A DNA stretch of 64,000 nucleotides, from contig CAVSME010000001.1 of the NCBI GenBank assembly GCA_963728985.1, forward strand, positions 868,001 through 932,000. Reading direction: 5' to 3'. Below, one piece after another: positions 34,189 through 42,054 of the stretch. Position numbers and translations under genes: made by a program. Position 1 is the first letter of the stretch. Each line of letters begins with the position of its first letter. This DNA is from DASXAI01 sp963728985 (GTDB taxonomy: Bacteria; Actinomycetota; Acidimicrobiia; Acidimicrobiales; Ilumatobacteraceae). Under the pieces are notes generated by a model, which did not search any database, was not told where the DNA came from, and worked only from the letters and a program-made list of their open reading frames with translations.

Positions 34189-34917
34189 ATGCCCAAGCGG
34201 GGCGCGGTGCCTGACGACCGTCTCCTGCGAATTCTGACCCGGCTGTCGTCGGTCGAGGCGAGCTCGGCTGGATCGGCTCGACTCTGCGAGGTGTGCGCCG
34301 ACGTCGTGGTGATGAGCGGCGCGGGGATCATGCTGATCTCTGGTGACGTGTCGCAGGGCTCAGTGTGCACGACCAACCACGTAAGCGCGCTCATCGAGGA
34401 GTTGCAGTACACGCTGGGGGAAGGGCCGTGCATCGACGCCTACCATCAGCAGGAGCCGGTGCTCGAGCCCGACCTCGCGGGCGTCGTCACGAGCCGGTGG
34501 CTCGCGTTCACCCCGCCCGCCGTTGAAGCGGGGGTCCGGGCCATCTTCGGCTTCCCCTTGCGGATCGGGGCCGCCCGCATTGGCGCGCTCAACCTCTATC
34601 GGGACCGGCCGGGACCTCTGAGCGCCGATCAGCACGCCAATGCTCTAGTTCTGGCCGGTGTGGCCGCGCGTTCGGTGATCGCAATGCAGGCGGACGCACC
34701 GTCTGGCGAACTGGCGCACGAGCTCGCTGTCTCGGGGGACTTCCGGCTCGTGGTCCACCAGGCATCGGGCATGATCTCGGTGCAGCTCAACATTGGTGTC
34801 GGAGATGCACTCCTTCGTCTCCGTGCCTACGCCTTCGCCAACGAACGGCCTCTCGTCGATGTCGCCAAAGACGTCGTGAATCGTCGCCTTCGCTTCGACG
34901 ACCATGGACCCACGTGA
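34189..34917 (+). CDS. GAF-ANTAR regulator 1
   Basis: 242 residues. An N-terminal GAF domain (GAGIMLISGDVSQG, YTLGEGPCIDAYHQQEPVLE, AIFGFPLRIGAARIGALNLY) is followed by a C-terminal ANTAR domain (RLVVHQASGMISVQLNIGVG, ALLRLRAYAFANERPL). ANTAR domains bind tandem RNA hairpins and prevent transcription termination, so this is likely a small-molecule- or redox-sensing antiterminator. A second, related gene starts 86 bp downstream. The family is abundant in Actinobacteria. The ligand and target transcripts are unknown. Confidence 0.85.
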   Translation: MPKRGAVPDDRLLRILTRLSSVEASSAGSARLCEVCADVVVMSGAGIMLISGDVSQGSVCTTNHVSALIEELQYTLGEGPCIDAYHQQEPVLEPDLAGVVTSRWLAFTPPAVEAGVRAIFGFPLRIGAARIGALNLYRDRPGPLSADQHANALVLAGVAARSVIAMQADAPSGELAHELAVSGDFRLVVHQASGMISVQLNIGVGDALLRLRAYAFANERPLVDVAKDVVNRRLRFDDHGPT

Positions 34918-35003
34918 TCACCTCGCCTCCGTGGAACTGAAATTTGCTTCGAACGCAGTCCCAGGCGGCCACAAGCCGGGTGAGACCAAGGTAAGGACGT
35001 CCG

Positions 35004-35780
35004 ATGTCAAGAGAAGCGCTGCTTGCCCGCACGATGGTCGAACTGGCCGACAGCCTGGTCGACGACTTCGACGTCGTTGATCTGCTCACGCTGCTCGCCG
35101 ATCGGTGCGTGGCCGTTCTCGATGTTGCGACGGCTGGCCTGATTCTGGCGGTTGGGGGCGAGCTGCGGGTGATGGCGTCGTCCAGCGAGGCCATGCGCGT
35201 CCTGGAGGTACTGGAGTTGCAGTCAGAGGAGGGCCCGTGCATGGACTGCTACCGGAGCGGCCAGTCCATCGTCAACCAGGACCTCGGCACCGCCCGCGAC
35301 CGGTGGCCCCGGTTCACTCCCGAGGCGCTCGCCGCCGGCTTCCACTCGGCTCACGCGCTACCGATGCGCCTCCGGGGGACGGTGATCGGTGCGCTCAACA
35401 TGTTCCGTGTTGGCGAAGGCACCATGGATGACGATGACCTCGTTGCCGCCCAAGCCTTCGCCGACATCGCGACCATCGCGATCCTGCAAAATCGTGCCAC
35501 CCTCAAGGCGCAGGTCGTGAAGGAGCAACTGAGCCGAGCGCTCAACAGTCGTATCGTCATCGAGCAGGCAAAGGGAGTCCTCGCCGAACGGGCTTCCCTC
35601 GACATGGAGCAGGCCTTTGCGCGGCTACGAGGCTACGCGCGCAACAACAACCTTCGTCTCGCCGACGTGGCCAACGACGTCATCTCGGGTGCACTTGCGG
35701 CCGAGCGGCTCCATCCCACTCCGACCGCGAACCAATCTCTCGCCGATGGCAATCCCCGCCGCCGACACGCCCTAGAGTGA
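35004..35780 (+). CDS. GAF-ANTAR regulator 2
   Basis: 258 residues with the same layout as the gene upstream. The GAF part includes LTLLADRCVAVLDVATAGLI, EEGPCMDCYRSGQSIVNQDL and AHALPMRLRGTVIGALNMFR. The ANTAR part (IVIEQAKGVLAERASLDMEQ, AFARLRGYARNNNLRLADVA) is closer to the canonical consensus than that of the first copy. The two probably arose by duplication. The start ATG has a purine-rich AAGGTAAGGA upstream. A ferredoxin gene follows after 68 bp, suggesting a redox link, though co-transcription is not proven. Confidence 0.87.
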   Translation: MSREALLARTMVELADSLVDDFDVVDLLTLLADRCVAVLDVATAGLILAVGGELRVMASSSEAMRVLEVLELQSEEGPCMDCYRSGQSIVNQDLGTARDRWPRFTPEALAAGFHSAHALPMRLRGTVIGALNMFRVGEGTMDDDDLVAAQAFADIATIAILQNRATLKAQVVKEQLSRALNSRIVIEQAKGVLAERASLDMEQAFARLRGYARNNNLRLADVANDVISGALAAERLHPTPTANQSLADGNPRRRHALE

Positions 35781-35848
35781 CCGCAGGTAGCTGCTGCTCC
35801 AGACCCTGGCTGCGTCTTCCGGTCCATTGCGGAGGCGAGGAGGTCATC

Positions 35849-36247
35849 ATGGCCGGTCTGGCGATCATCACCGAAGCGTGCATCGACGTGAAGGATCGGG
35901 CCTGCGTCGATGTGTGCCCCGTCCAATGCATCTACGAGTTCGACCCGGGTACCAACACCTTGGTCTCCGAGGTCCAAGCGGGCAGTGGGATCGTCGAGAC
36001 GACACACACGCCGAATCCCGGCTCGATCGCCGTGTTCGGTGACAGCCTGCTGTATGTCAACCTCGACGAGTGCACGTCCTGCACCGCCTGCTACCAGCCC
36101 GATGTCTGTCCCGTCGGCGCGATCTACTCCGAAGAGCATCTCCCCGACGGATCGCCGACAACGGCGAGGTACAACGCCGCAGACCCGAACAAGGGCCACG
36201 ACCACACCTTCTTCGTCCAACTCAGCCGCGACGTGTTCGCGGACTAG
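35849..36247 (+). CDS. Ferredoxin, 4Fe-4S type with long insert
   Basis: 132 residues from an ATG with GGAGG upstream. The first cysteine group is CVDVCPVQCIYEF with an earlier Cys (CIDVKDRAC), the second CTSCTACYQPDVCPVGAIY. The two groups are separated by about 45 residues, more than in minimal clostridial ferredoxins. It should carry two iron-sulfur clusters and pass electrons between cytoplasmic enzymes; a partner oxidoreductase is not adjacent. The C-terminal tail (HDHTFFVQLSRDVF) is an extension seen in actinobacterial ferredoxins. It lies behind two GAF-ANTAR genes. Confidence 0.85.
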   Translation: MAGLAIITEACIDVKDRACVDVCPVQCIYEFDPGTNTLVSEVQAGSGIVETTHTPNPGSIAVFGDSLLYVNLDECTSCTACYQPDVCPVGAIYSEEHLPDGSPTTARYNAADPNKGHDHTFFVQLSRDVFAD

Positions 36248-36265
36248 GAGCCCACCCATCCGGGT

Positions 36266-36568
36266 CTAGCCGATCATCACGTCCCGTTCGAGCAAGCGAC
36301 CCGCTCGTTGCAGCGCGTGGCTCACCTCAGCGAGCCGTTCCGACAACGCATCGTCGTCTGCTATCACTGAGCTACGCCAGAGGTCATCAATCTCTAGCTC
36401 AACTCGCTCGATCGCCGCCGCGGCACAGGCGAGCGCCGCCCGTGGATCACCAACAGCACGCACGAGCGCCCGCGGCGCTACCTCGGCGATCAGCGTGCCG
36501 CCAGGGTTTGCGTCATCAGCCCAGGCGACGGCGGATTCCCAACGGGAATCGCTTTGGTTGCTCGACAT
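36266..36568 (-). CDS. Hypothetical helical protein, 100 aa
   Basis: I do not recognise a family. From the ATG at 36568, with GAGGTAGGG upstream, the protein reads MSSNQSDSRWESAVAWADDA, then VAPRALVRAVGDPRAALACA and a helical C-terminus (ALSERLAEVSHALQRAGRLL). It is acidic, without membrane segments, and probably a helical bundle. ATGs further upstream (36622, 36661) add a Pro-rich tail and are less likely. It is convergent with the ferredoxin gene, 18 bp away. Function is unknown. Confidence 0.55.
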   Translation of the reverse strand: MSSNQSDSRWESAVAWADDANPGGTLIAEVAPRALVRAVGDPRAALACAAAAIERVELEIDDLWRSSVIADDDALSERLAEVSHALQRAGRLLERDVMIG

Positions 36569-37320
36569 CGTCCCTACCTCATTCCGCTCCGGATGCGGGG
36601 GCGCCGGGGTCTCGAGCACCATCGTTTCGTCGTCGCGACAGTGGGGGCGGCGGCGCCACATTGTCGCACGTTGCCACGATCAACGACAACGTTCTGTGGT
36701 CGAGTCCGGCCCTGAGTTGCGGGCGGGGACCTCAGGTATTCGGAGACCACGCGCCGTCAACGGGAACATGATCGTGCTGCTCGAGACCGGCAACACGGCA
36801 CGCCCGACACGTCTCGGCCCGCCAGGGCAGCGCCGGAGTCCTTGGCGCGACGCCGAGAATTCCTGAGGCCGGCTGCCCACCACTCGCGACCGATCTCACC
36901 GAGAGTCGCCCTCGAACCCCCTGACCTGGGGTGACGGCCCCGACGCAAGTCGGGCCTCGGCCAACCAGCAGCGGTGCTTGGGCGAGTCCGGCCTTCACCC
37001 GGGCCGGGATGCGCTCGCCTGGGCCGGCGCCAGAGAAACGGGAGCGCCCTCATCGCCACACTCGTCGTCGACGACGATGAGGAGTCCGCTTCGACGACGA
37101 CGCTGAGACCCCAAGGTCGCTCGCTGATTGGTACTGACGACGCCGGCGTATTTCACGAGCAACTGATGCGGCGTTGCTGCGCACCGTGGTCACGGCCGGG
37201 CGGCGTTGGAGTCCGTCCGCGGTGGTATCGTTCCCCATTGATGGCTGGCATTTCAGTGGCCATTGGAGTGGTGCTCGGGACCCCGGCAGCGCGTCGAAGA
37301 CGACTACCGGGAGGTCCGCG
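36569..37320. other. 750-bp stretch with no convincing gene
   Basis: Both strands carry only short low-complexity frames. I see no tRNA, repeat or strong hairpin. The last part probably contains the promoter of the STAS gene that starts at 37321. Confidence 0.4.
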
Positions 37321-37656
37321 ATGCGGCAAATCTCGTTTCTGTCCCGTGACACTCCGTACGTTGAACCCGACCACCTCGGCAATGTGATCGTGACACCGGT
37401 CGGGTACCTCGACATGGTCAGCGCCCCAGGTTTGGTCGATGCGATCCGACAGGCGTTATCGCATTCGCCGAGACGGGTCGTCATCGATCTCGGGTCTGTT
37501 ACGTTCCTCGACTCATGTGGTTGCGCTGCCCTCGTTCGGGGATGCCGTGAAGCTCACTCCAGCGATGTCCTGTTCAGCTTGACGGGAGACATGGCGTTCA
37601 CGGTGCGGAGGGTGCTCAGCAGCACCACGCTGCCGGCCGTCTTCGAGTCGGCCTGA
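37321..37656 (+). CDS. STAS-domain protein (anti-anti-sigma factor-like)
   Basis: 111 residues from the ATG at 37321, preceded by GGGAGG. The STAS fold is clear: GNVIVTPVGYLDMVSAPGLV, then the conserved RRVVIDLGSVTFLDSCGCAA with the Asp-Ser pair that in SpoIIAA-type proteins is phosphorylated by an anti-sigma kinase, and the C-terminal helix FTVRRVLSSTTLPAVF. No kinase or SigB-type sigma gene is next to it, so the partner is elsewhere. A longer in-frame start exists at 37174 but adds unrelated residues. Confidence 0.82.
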   Translation: MRQISFLSRDTPYVEPDHLGNVIVTPVGYLDMVSAPGLVDAIRQALSHSPRRVVIDLGSVTFLDSCGCAALVRGCREAHSSDVLFSLTGDMAFTVRRVLSSTTLPAVFESA

Positions 37657-38066
37657 CCCCGCGACGCGGACCCGCGGTCGCCAACCTGATTGGCGGGCGA
37701 CTCGGAGGACGTCGCGCCTTCGACGCCCACGACGTGAATGTTGTCGGCATCTCGATGACTGGCGACGAAGCACGCGCTGCGAGTCGCGCCCGGATCGTCA
37801 GCGCTCGCCACGCGCGTGGCTCCCTGGCCCTGCGGCGCGAGCCATGCCGAACATGCAGCACCGCCGGCGGGAGTTACCGACTTGTCGGCTTCCCGCCGAG
37901 GACACGCCCGGTGGGCTCGCGTACCTCAACGGCGTTGGGGACGGCGGCTGGGAAGCTGCCGGTGTCATCCTCCGAAACCTGAGCGAGTCGTGGGTACTGC
38001 TGAGGCGCGAGGCCATCGCAGACCGTCGGGGGAAGCGCCTCGTCGGTTTCAGGAAGCGTTGGTACC
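37657..38066. other. 410-bp stretch with no convincing gene
   Basis: A plus-strand frame from 37844 (segment LAYLNGVGDGGWEAAGVILR) is the best candidate, but it lacks a ribosome binding site and runs antisense into the next gene. I leave it uncalled. Confidence 0.35.
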
Positions 38067-38456
38067 CTATGGCGTCGGCTCGTCCGACGGCATGGCTTCA
38101 CCGGCGGGCTCCGACGCGCGCCAGCGTTCCCAGGCGTTCCGCAAGAGCAAACCGCCATCAGGACCCTCGGCCACGGGGATCCCTTCGATGCGATAGCTGC
38201 CACGCTGCGTTTCGATCAAGGCATGCCAGCGGCCTGTCCGCAAACGCCCGGGTCGGGCAATGTCGACGAACTCGTCCGCCACCTCGAGGTCCGTCACCGA
38301 GGAGAACGCCACCCCAACAGGCTCCCCGTTGCCCTCGGTGTTCGTGACGACGGGCGGCGTCGGCTCAAAACGCAGGCGGTCCGCCTCGATCCACAACATG
38401 CCCTCATACGACAACGCCTCCCGTGGAGGCTGCAACGTGACGTAGACACTTGTCAT
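38067..38456 (-). CDS. Hypothetical protein, 129 aa, beta-rich
   Basis: I do not recognise the family. The protein starts MTSVYVTLQPPREALSYEGM and has alternating beta strands: MLWIEADRLRFEPTPP, GVAFSSVTDLEVADEFVD and WHALIETQRGSYRIEGIPV, then a short helix LLLRNAWERWRASEP. The pattern LWIEADRLRF...VTDLEV resembles a PH-like (GRAM or bPH) domain, which is an inference from strand order. AGGTAGGT lies ahead of the ATG. No clear operon partner. Soluble and acidic. Confidence 0.6.
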   Translation of the reverse strand: MTSVYVTLQPPREALSYEGMLWIEADRLRFEPTPPVVTNTEGNGEPVGVAFSSVTDLEVADEFVDIARPGRLRTGRWHALIETQRGSYRIEGIPVAEGPDGGLLLRNAWERWRASEPAGEAMPSDEPTP

Positions 38457-38798
38457 CGATCGACCTACCTGTCGTTCCGTAAGGTGCGCCCGCAGCCGCG
38501 GAACGGACGCGGTAGCCGATGGGTTCCGTCCGGTCGTCGACCTCGAACTCGCCCAGCAGAGGCGACGTGCTCATCATCGTCTTCGTCGGTCACGACCCCA
38601 TCCTAAGATCCGACCGATCGCCACCGCGCCGTGCTCACGAACTGGTCATGGACTTCGGGTGGTCGCTCCGGATGAACAGCCCAAGACGTCGTTCGCTGCC
38701 CCCGTCGGCGCTCCGCCGCCACTCTATGGTCACGTGTCACATCCGGGTCCTTGTCGGCGTCGTGATCTGATCGGCTCCGGCCGCCTGCCGGCTGATGC
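38457..38798. other. 342-bp stretch with no confident gene
   Basis: A minus-strand frame starting near 38578 (segment LLGEFEVDDRTEPIGYRVRS) overlaps the start of the previous gene by about 55 bp. It could be a small upstream gene but has no recognised domain. Confidence 0.3.
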
Positions 38799-39206
38799 TC
38801 AAGCGTCGAACTCGCGGACCACCGATCCTTCTGCGACGACCGGTAGCCGGTCTGTCGCCTCCGCATGCTCACCCGCGTCGCGCCCGCAGAAACTGATTGT
38901 CTCGAGCTGCTGCTGATATCCGCTGAGCCCATGCCCACGCGCAACGTGCTGTATGCGATCGGCCGCCAGATCGGCGACAGCGCGCCACGCCTTCTCGTCA
39001 CCGACCCGCCGCCACGCCTCGCCGGAGACCATCGACAACCACGACACCGTGATCAGGAAGACGCGTACCGGCTCGCCGTTTCGCCGGAGACGAAGACGAA
39101 GACCCCAGACCTGGTCCTCGGGTTCCTCGGCGAGCCATCGCGGCATCTCGTCGACAGTGATCGAGTAATGCGCTATGGGCACCGACCGTAGGTGCGACAC
39201 AGTCAC
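38799..39206 (-). CDS. Hypothetical protein, 135 aa
   Basis: From a GTG (VTVSHLRSVPIAHYSITVDE) the protein continues MPRWLAEEPEDQVWGLRLRL, VRVFLITVSWLSMVSGEAWR and a helix AWRAVADLAADRIQHVARGH. No family is recognised. It mixes beta strands in the first half with helices in the second and has no signal peptide. It lies alone in a region of low gene density. Coding status is supported by sustained ordered sequence, not by homology. Confidence 0.5.
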   Translation of the reverse strand: MTVSHLRSVPIAHYSITVDEMPRWLAEEPEDQVWGLRLRLRRNGEPVRVFLITVSWLSMVSGEAWRRVGDEKAWRAVADLAADRIQHVARGHGLSGYQQQLETISFCGRDAGEHAEATDRLPVVAEGSVVREFDA

Positions 39207-39592
39207 TCGGGCGCACCAAGCACGGCGAGAACCTCACGGTCGAAGTCGTGCGGAGGCGGGCAAGACTGCTCCTCATGAACGAGGGGCGTCAGGCTGACCT
39301 CATGCCGGGGAGGACCGATCCCGGCCAGATGCAGCTGCTGTACCCCGAGGCCGTGCGTGCGAGGGACCCTATCGCCCGCAACCCGCGACTGGCGGCCGAT
39401 GCCGGGGCCATATGACACAGCGCTCATGCGTGTGTTGGCGACCGCCGATCTCCTGGATGAGCTGCCCCGGCCTCTGCCCACCGACATCGGGTCTGGAATC
39501 GACGTCGAGACGATTACTGCCCGGGGATTCGTTCGCTCGGCGTGAGTCACACCCGTGGCCATCGACGGTCGTGGAGGATCGACTCGCCCCCG
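39207..39592. other. 386-bp stretch with only short uncertain frames
   Basis: Small plus-strand frames (39275-39415, and one ending at 39545 with VLATADLLDELPRPLPTDIG) have good codon use but no recognised domain. A minus-strand frame 39203-39562 is low complexity. Confidence 0.3.
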
Positions 39593-39901
39593 TCATCGTG
39601 ACCGACGTCGAGTTCGGGTGCGGGTGTTCGTTTCGACCAGGACGTCGAGCACCTCGCCGATGGTGCGCTCCTGGGTGATGGCTTCTCGCAGCGGGAGGTG
39701 AGCCTGGATTTGATAGCGGTTGCGCCGGCCATCTTTCTCTTTCACCACGTAGCCGCCGTCGGTCAGGTCGGTGACGATGCTGTAGGCGCTGCGCTCGGTG
39801 ATGCCCAGGGTGACGGCGATGTCACGTAGGCGCGCCCCGGGATCGTGGGCGATGCACACCAGGACCCTGGCATGGTTGGTGAGGAAGCTCCACTCAGCCA
39901 T
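39593..39901 (-). CDS. Winged-helix transcriptional regulator (MarR/ArsR-like)
   Basis: 102 residues that are nearly all winged HTH: WSFLTNHARVLVCIAHDPGA, LRDIAVTLGITERSAYSIVT (recognition helix) and the wing DGGYVVKEKDGRRNRYQ, then a dimerisation helix. The C-terminus is basic (TRTRTRRRSR). It diverges from an Hsp20 gene with a 16-bp A+T-rich dyad between them, so it is the likely repressor of that promoter and its own. This pairing of a small winged-helix protein with Hsp20 differs from the HspR or HrcA systems. The signal is unknown. Confidence 0.8.
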   Translation of the reverse strand: MAEWSFLTNHARVLVCIAHDPGARLRDIAVTLGITERSAYSIVTDLTDGGYVVKEKDGRRNRYQIQAHLPLREAITQERTIGEVLDVLVETNTRTRTRRRSR

Positions 39902-39923
39902 CAGAAGCTAGCGTAGCAGAACT

Positions 39924-39939
39924 AATCTAGAAATAGATT
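39924..39939. promoter_or_regulatory. A+T-rich dyad between the HTH and Hsp20 genes
   Basis: AATCTA GAAA TAGATT is a perfect 6-bp inverted repeat with a 4-bp spacer, in an unusually A+T-rich patch of this GC-rich region. It lies 22 bp upstream of the HTH start and about 90 bp upstream of the Hsp20 start. It is likely an operator; the overlap with promoter elements is inferred. Confidence 0.6.
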
Positions 39940-40030
39940 GCTAGTTTTGAGCTGCCGGTCTATGGTGAGCACAGACCTCGACGCTCGCCCGTCGCCGACC
40001 GCCAGCCGCCCGAGGGGAAAAGGATGCGTC

Positions 40031-40468
40031 ATGTTGATGCGATACGAGCCGTTCCGCGACTTCGACCAGATCACCGAGGAACTCCTCAACCAACGCCGCG
40101 CCCGCCAGATTCCAGTGGACGCCTACCGTCGGGGTAACGAGTTCAAGATTCATCTCGACCTGCCCGGGGTGGATTCCCGGTTCATCGACCTCACCGTCGA
40201 GCAGGATCTCCTTACCGTGCGAGCCGCCCGGGCTTGGGTCCGCACCGAGGGTGATCAGGTCCAGATTGCCGAGCGCCCCCACGGCGAGTTCAGCCGTCAG
40301 CTGTTCCTCGGCGAGAGCCTGGACCGCGATCACATCACGGCCAACTACGAGAACGGTGTGCTTACCCTCACCATCCCGGTCGCTGAGGAGGCCAAGCCCC
40401 GCAAGGTCGAGATCACCCATGCAGGAGACGTGGTTGAAGCCGTCGCCGCACCAGCCGTCGCCCTGTAA
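40031..40468 (+). CDS. Hsp20 / alpha-crystallin small heat-shock protein
   Basis: 145 residues from an ATG with AAAAGGA upstream. The alpha-crystallin domain is complete: IPVDAYRRGNEFKIHLDLPG, DLTVEQDLLTVRAARAWVR, GEFSRQLFLGESLDRDHITA and ENGVLTLTIPVAEEAKPRKV, with the conserved A/G-x-L-x-L as GVLTLTIP. It acts as an ATP-independent chaperone holding unfolded proteins in oligomers. It is transcribed divergently from a small winged-helix protein and followed by a strong terminator hairpin at 40489-40520, so it is a single-gene unit. Confidence 0.9.
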   Translation: MLMRYEPFRDFDQITEELLNQRRARQIPVDAYRRGNEFKIHLDLPGVDSRFIDLTVEQDLLTVRAARAWVRTEGDQVQIAERPHGEFSRQLFLGESLDRDHITANYENGVLTLTIPVAEEAKPRKVEITHAGDVVEAVAAPAVAL

Positions 40469-40488
40469 GGGTTTCGGCTCCCCGGCCC

Positions 40489-40520
40489 GACGAAGCGGCT
40501 CCGCCGAGAGCCGCTTCGTC
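40489..40520 (+). terminator. Terminator hairpin after Hsp20
   Basis: A perfect 12-bp stem (GACGAAGCGGCT paired with AGCCGCTTCGTC) with an 8-nt loop, 21 bp after the Hsp20 stop. No long T run follows, as is common in actinobacterial terminators. Confidence 0.75.
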
Positions 40521-40527
40521 ACACGTG

Positions 40528-40570
40528 GGCGGCGCCGTTTCCCAACATCTGTTGTCGGTTCGGCGCCGCC
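40528..40570. repeat. Inverted repeat GGCGGCGCCG / CGGCGCCGCC
   Basis: A perfect 10-bp inverted repeat with a 23-bp loop directly behind the Hsp20 terminator. It may be a second terminator or a binding site; each arm also contains the palindrome GGCGCC. Confidence 0.4.
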
Positions 40571-40627
40571 GGTCCCGAGGCAATCGCCTGGTCGATGATG
40601 ACTGGCCAGGTGTGATCCACGCTCTCC

Positions 40628-40760
40628 GTGTGGCACGGCTCGTCTTCGTTGTGTGGCATCCGCGGGGCTCGGTGGCTCGACGCGGTGACGGGCTTGTCCA
40701 TCACCGCTGGCGATCACCGGTTCTTCACCCACCGCACCATCACGCCGACACCCGGATCAC
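40628..40760 (+). pseudogene. Fatty-acid desaturase fragment
   Basis: A short frame contains GLSITAGDHRFFTHRTI, which matches the first histidine box region of acyl-CoA desaturases (HRxFTHR). No other part of a desaturase is visible before or after, and the sequence degenerates within 30 codons. It is therefore read as a remnant. It lies just outside the left end of the integrated element. Confidence 0.4.
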
Positions 40761-40836
40761 CGTCGAGAAGGCTGGGTTCAGGACGGCGCCGCCTGACAGG
40801 GCCGGCGTAAGGCGGCTCTGACCTGCACAAATACCA

Positions 40837-40881
40837 GTGGGCCGCCAGGGTCTCGAACCCTGCACCTTGGGATTAAAAGTC
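40837..40881. repeat. Distal attachment site (45-bp copy of tRNA-Lys 3' part)
   Basis: An exact 45-bp copy of 58511-58555, beginning GTGGGCCGCCAGGG and ending TTAAAAGTC. It covers the tRNA acceptor 3' strand, T arm, variable loop and the 3' half of the anticodon arm, so identity ends in the anticodon stem-loop, a usual crossover place for tyrosine integrases. It is not a complete tRNA gene. Confidence 0.9.
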
Positions 40882-40984
40882 GCCGGCAGGGCGTGTTGGC
40901 GGGTGTCGTGACGTGACGTTCTGCCTGCTCACGTGGGGTGCTCTGGCCGCCCGGTGATGGCTCGTGCCGGCTCGTGTTGCCAGG

Positions 40985-41006
40985 ATTCGCGGCAGAATTC
41001 GCGGCA
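40985..41006. repeat. Paired direct repeats ATTCGCGGCA, left end
   Basis: Two identical ATTCGCGGCA copies (40985-40994 and 40997-41006), 12 bp apart, about 100 bp inside the left attachment site. A matching pair is at 58432-58452, also near the end. Such repeats are likely arm-type sites bound by the integrase or excisionase. They are flanked by GTTGCC (40976-40981) and GGCAAC (41003-41008), which form an inverted repeat. Confidence 0.65.
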
Positions 41007-41029
41007 ACAGGACAACCGCGGGACCTCAC

Positions 41030-41449
41030 TCACCAGATCACCCGCGTGGCAGTCATCGCCGGAACCTGGCGATCAGCGGTGATGAGCGACGCTCCGAGGA
41101 CCTCCGCTGCGGCGACGACAAGACGATCTCCCGGATCCGCGCTCGGTTGCCGCGGCACCGACCGGACCCGCTCGGCGATGGCAGCGTCGATCGGGATCAC
41201 CTCGAAGGGGCTCTCCGGATCGTCGAGCACACGCACGATCACCTCGAAGTCCTCATCTGTCAGCGGATTCGTGGTCTTCTCGACCGCGTAGATCATCTCG
41301 ACCAGCGCGAACGCGAGGACGCCAACGGGCTCGTCTCGTTCGGTGGCTTCCTCGATTGCCCTGGTCGCGCTCGCGGTGAGACGCTGAGCATCGGTGACGT
41401 ACCAGATGACGATCTGTGTGTCGGCCAGCAGCTTGACCGGTCCATTCAC
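41030..41449 (-). CDS. PIN-domain toxin (VapC-like)
   Basis: 139 residues with the PIN acidic residues in place: LLADTQIVIWYV (first Asp), LAFALVEMIYAVE (Glu), ADPGDRLVVAAAEVLGASLI (Asp pair) and TADRQ near the end. VapC family members cleave tRNA or rRNA. The GTG start overlaps the stop of the upstream AbrB-like gene (GTGA at 41449-41446), the classic antitoxin-toxin layout. It is the first gene inside the left end of the element, where a toxin-antitoxin pair would stabilise it. Activity is inferred from the intact motif. Confidence 0.85.
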   Translation of the reverse strand: MNGPVKLLADTQIVIWYVTDAQRLTASATRAIEEATERDEPVGVLAFALVEMIYAVEKTTNPLTDEDFEVIVRVLDDPESPFEVIPIDAAIAERVRSVPRQPSADPGDRLVVAAAEVLGASLITADRQVPAMTATRVIW

Positions 41450-41691
41450 CGGGAGAGGTTATCCCCGAGGCCGGCTCCCATCTCGCGACGGAGCTGGCGC
41501 AGATCCTCCTGGGTGAAGCCGACGGGTCGCGCTGCGATGCCCAGCATCGACCGGCGGTGCCTCCGCGGCGTGGTCACGAGCCTGACGTGGTCACCCGGCC
41601 CTACACCAAGCTCGGCGAGTCGATCGGGGCCTACCGATACCGAACCGTCCTCGGCGACGACGACATCGAGTGACCGAGCGGATTGGCTCAT
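41446..41691 (-). CDS. AbrB/VapB-like antitoxin
   Basis: 81 residues. The swapped-hairpin beta-barrel core is DVVVAEDGSVSVGPDRLAEL, followed by GVGPGDHVRLV, as in AbrB/SpoVT-type antitoxins, with a helical C-terminal tail (TQEDLRQLRREMGAGLG) that would wrap the toxin. Its stop overlaps the PIN gene start, implying coupling. It should bind its own promoter and be repressed further by the toxin complex. This is inference from family behaviour. Confidence 0.8.
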   Translation of the reverse strand: MSQSARSLDVVVAEDGSVSVGPDRLAELGVGPGDHVRLVTTPRRHRRSMLGIAARPVGFTQEDLRQLRREMGAGLGDNLSR

Positions 41692-42054
41692 CTACGACTC
41701 CTCACATCGTCGAGCGGTTCACACCATCGTAGGCGGAGGAGCCGCTGGCCGGGCAGAGCCGTGGAGTTGGGGTCGATATGGGGGCGGCTCCGGCAACGGT
41801 CCCCGCCGAGAAGGACCGGCCCGTGTTCGGGTGGCCATACCGTCCCGCCTCGGGCCGATCCGATGGCTGGTTCGGTTCGGTCGCGGCGCGAGGCATCGTT
41901 GTTGATGTCATTCTGGCGCGGGGTACCCATCGCCGGACTGCGCGCGGAACCGTCTGATCTGGCGTGCTCGGGAGCAGAGAGCACGAAGCGGCGAACGTAG
42001 ACAAGCAGGTCGATGGCCGCCTTGCGAGTAGCGGCTGAGCACGGACTGGTTGGG
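41692..42054. other. 363-bp stretch with no convincing gene
   Basis: No frame has recognisable features. The part just left of 41700 would contain the toxin-antitoxin promoter, and the right part lies downstream of the broken STAND regulator. Confidence 0.4.

Noticed and set aside
35138..35143. GATTCT in GAF-ANTAR gene 2 as a frameshift
   Set aside because: The frame is intact and family-consistent through this place (GLILAVGG).
40837..40881. tRNA gene at the left end
   Set aside because: Only the 3' part of tRNA-Lys is present; no D arm or acceptor 5' strand. It is an attachment site.
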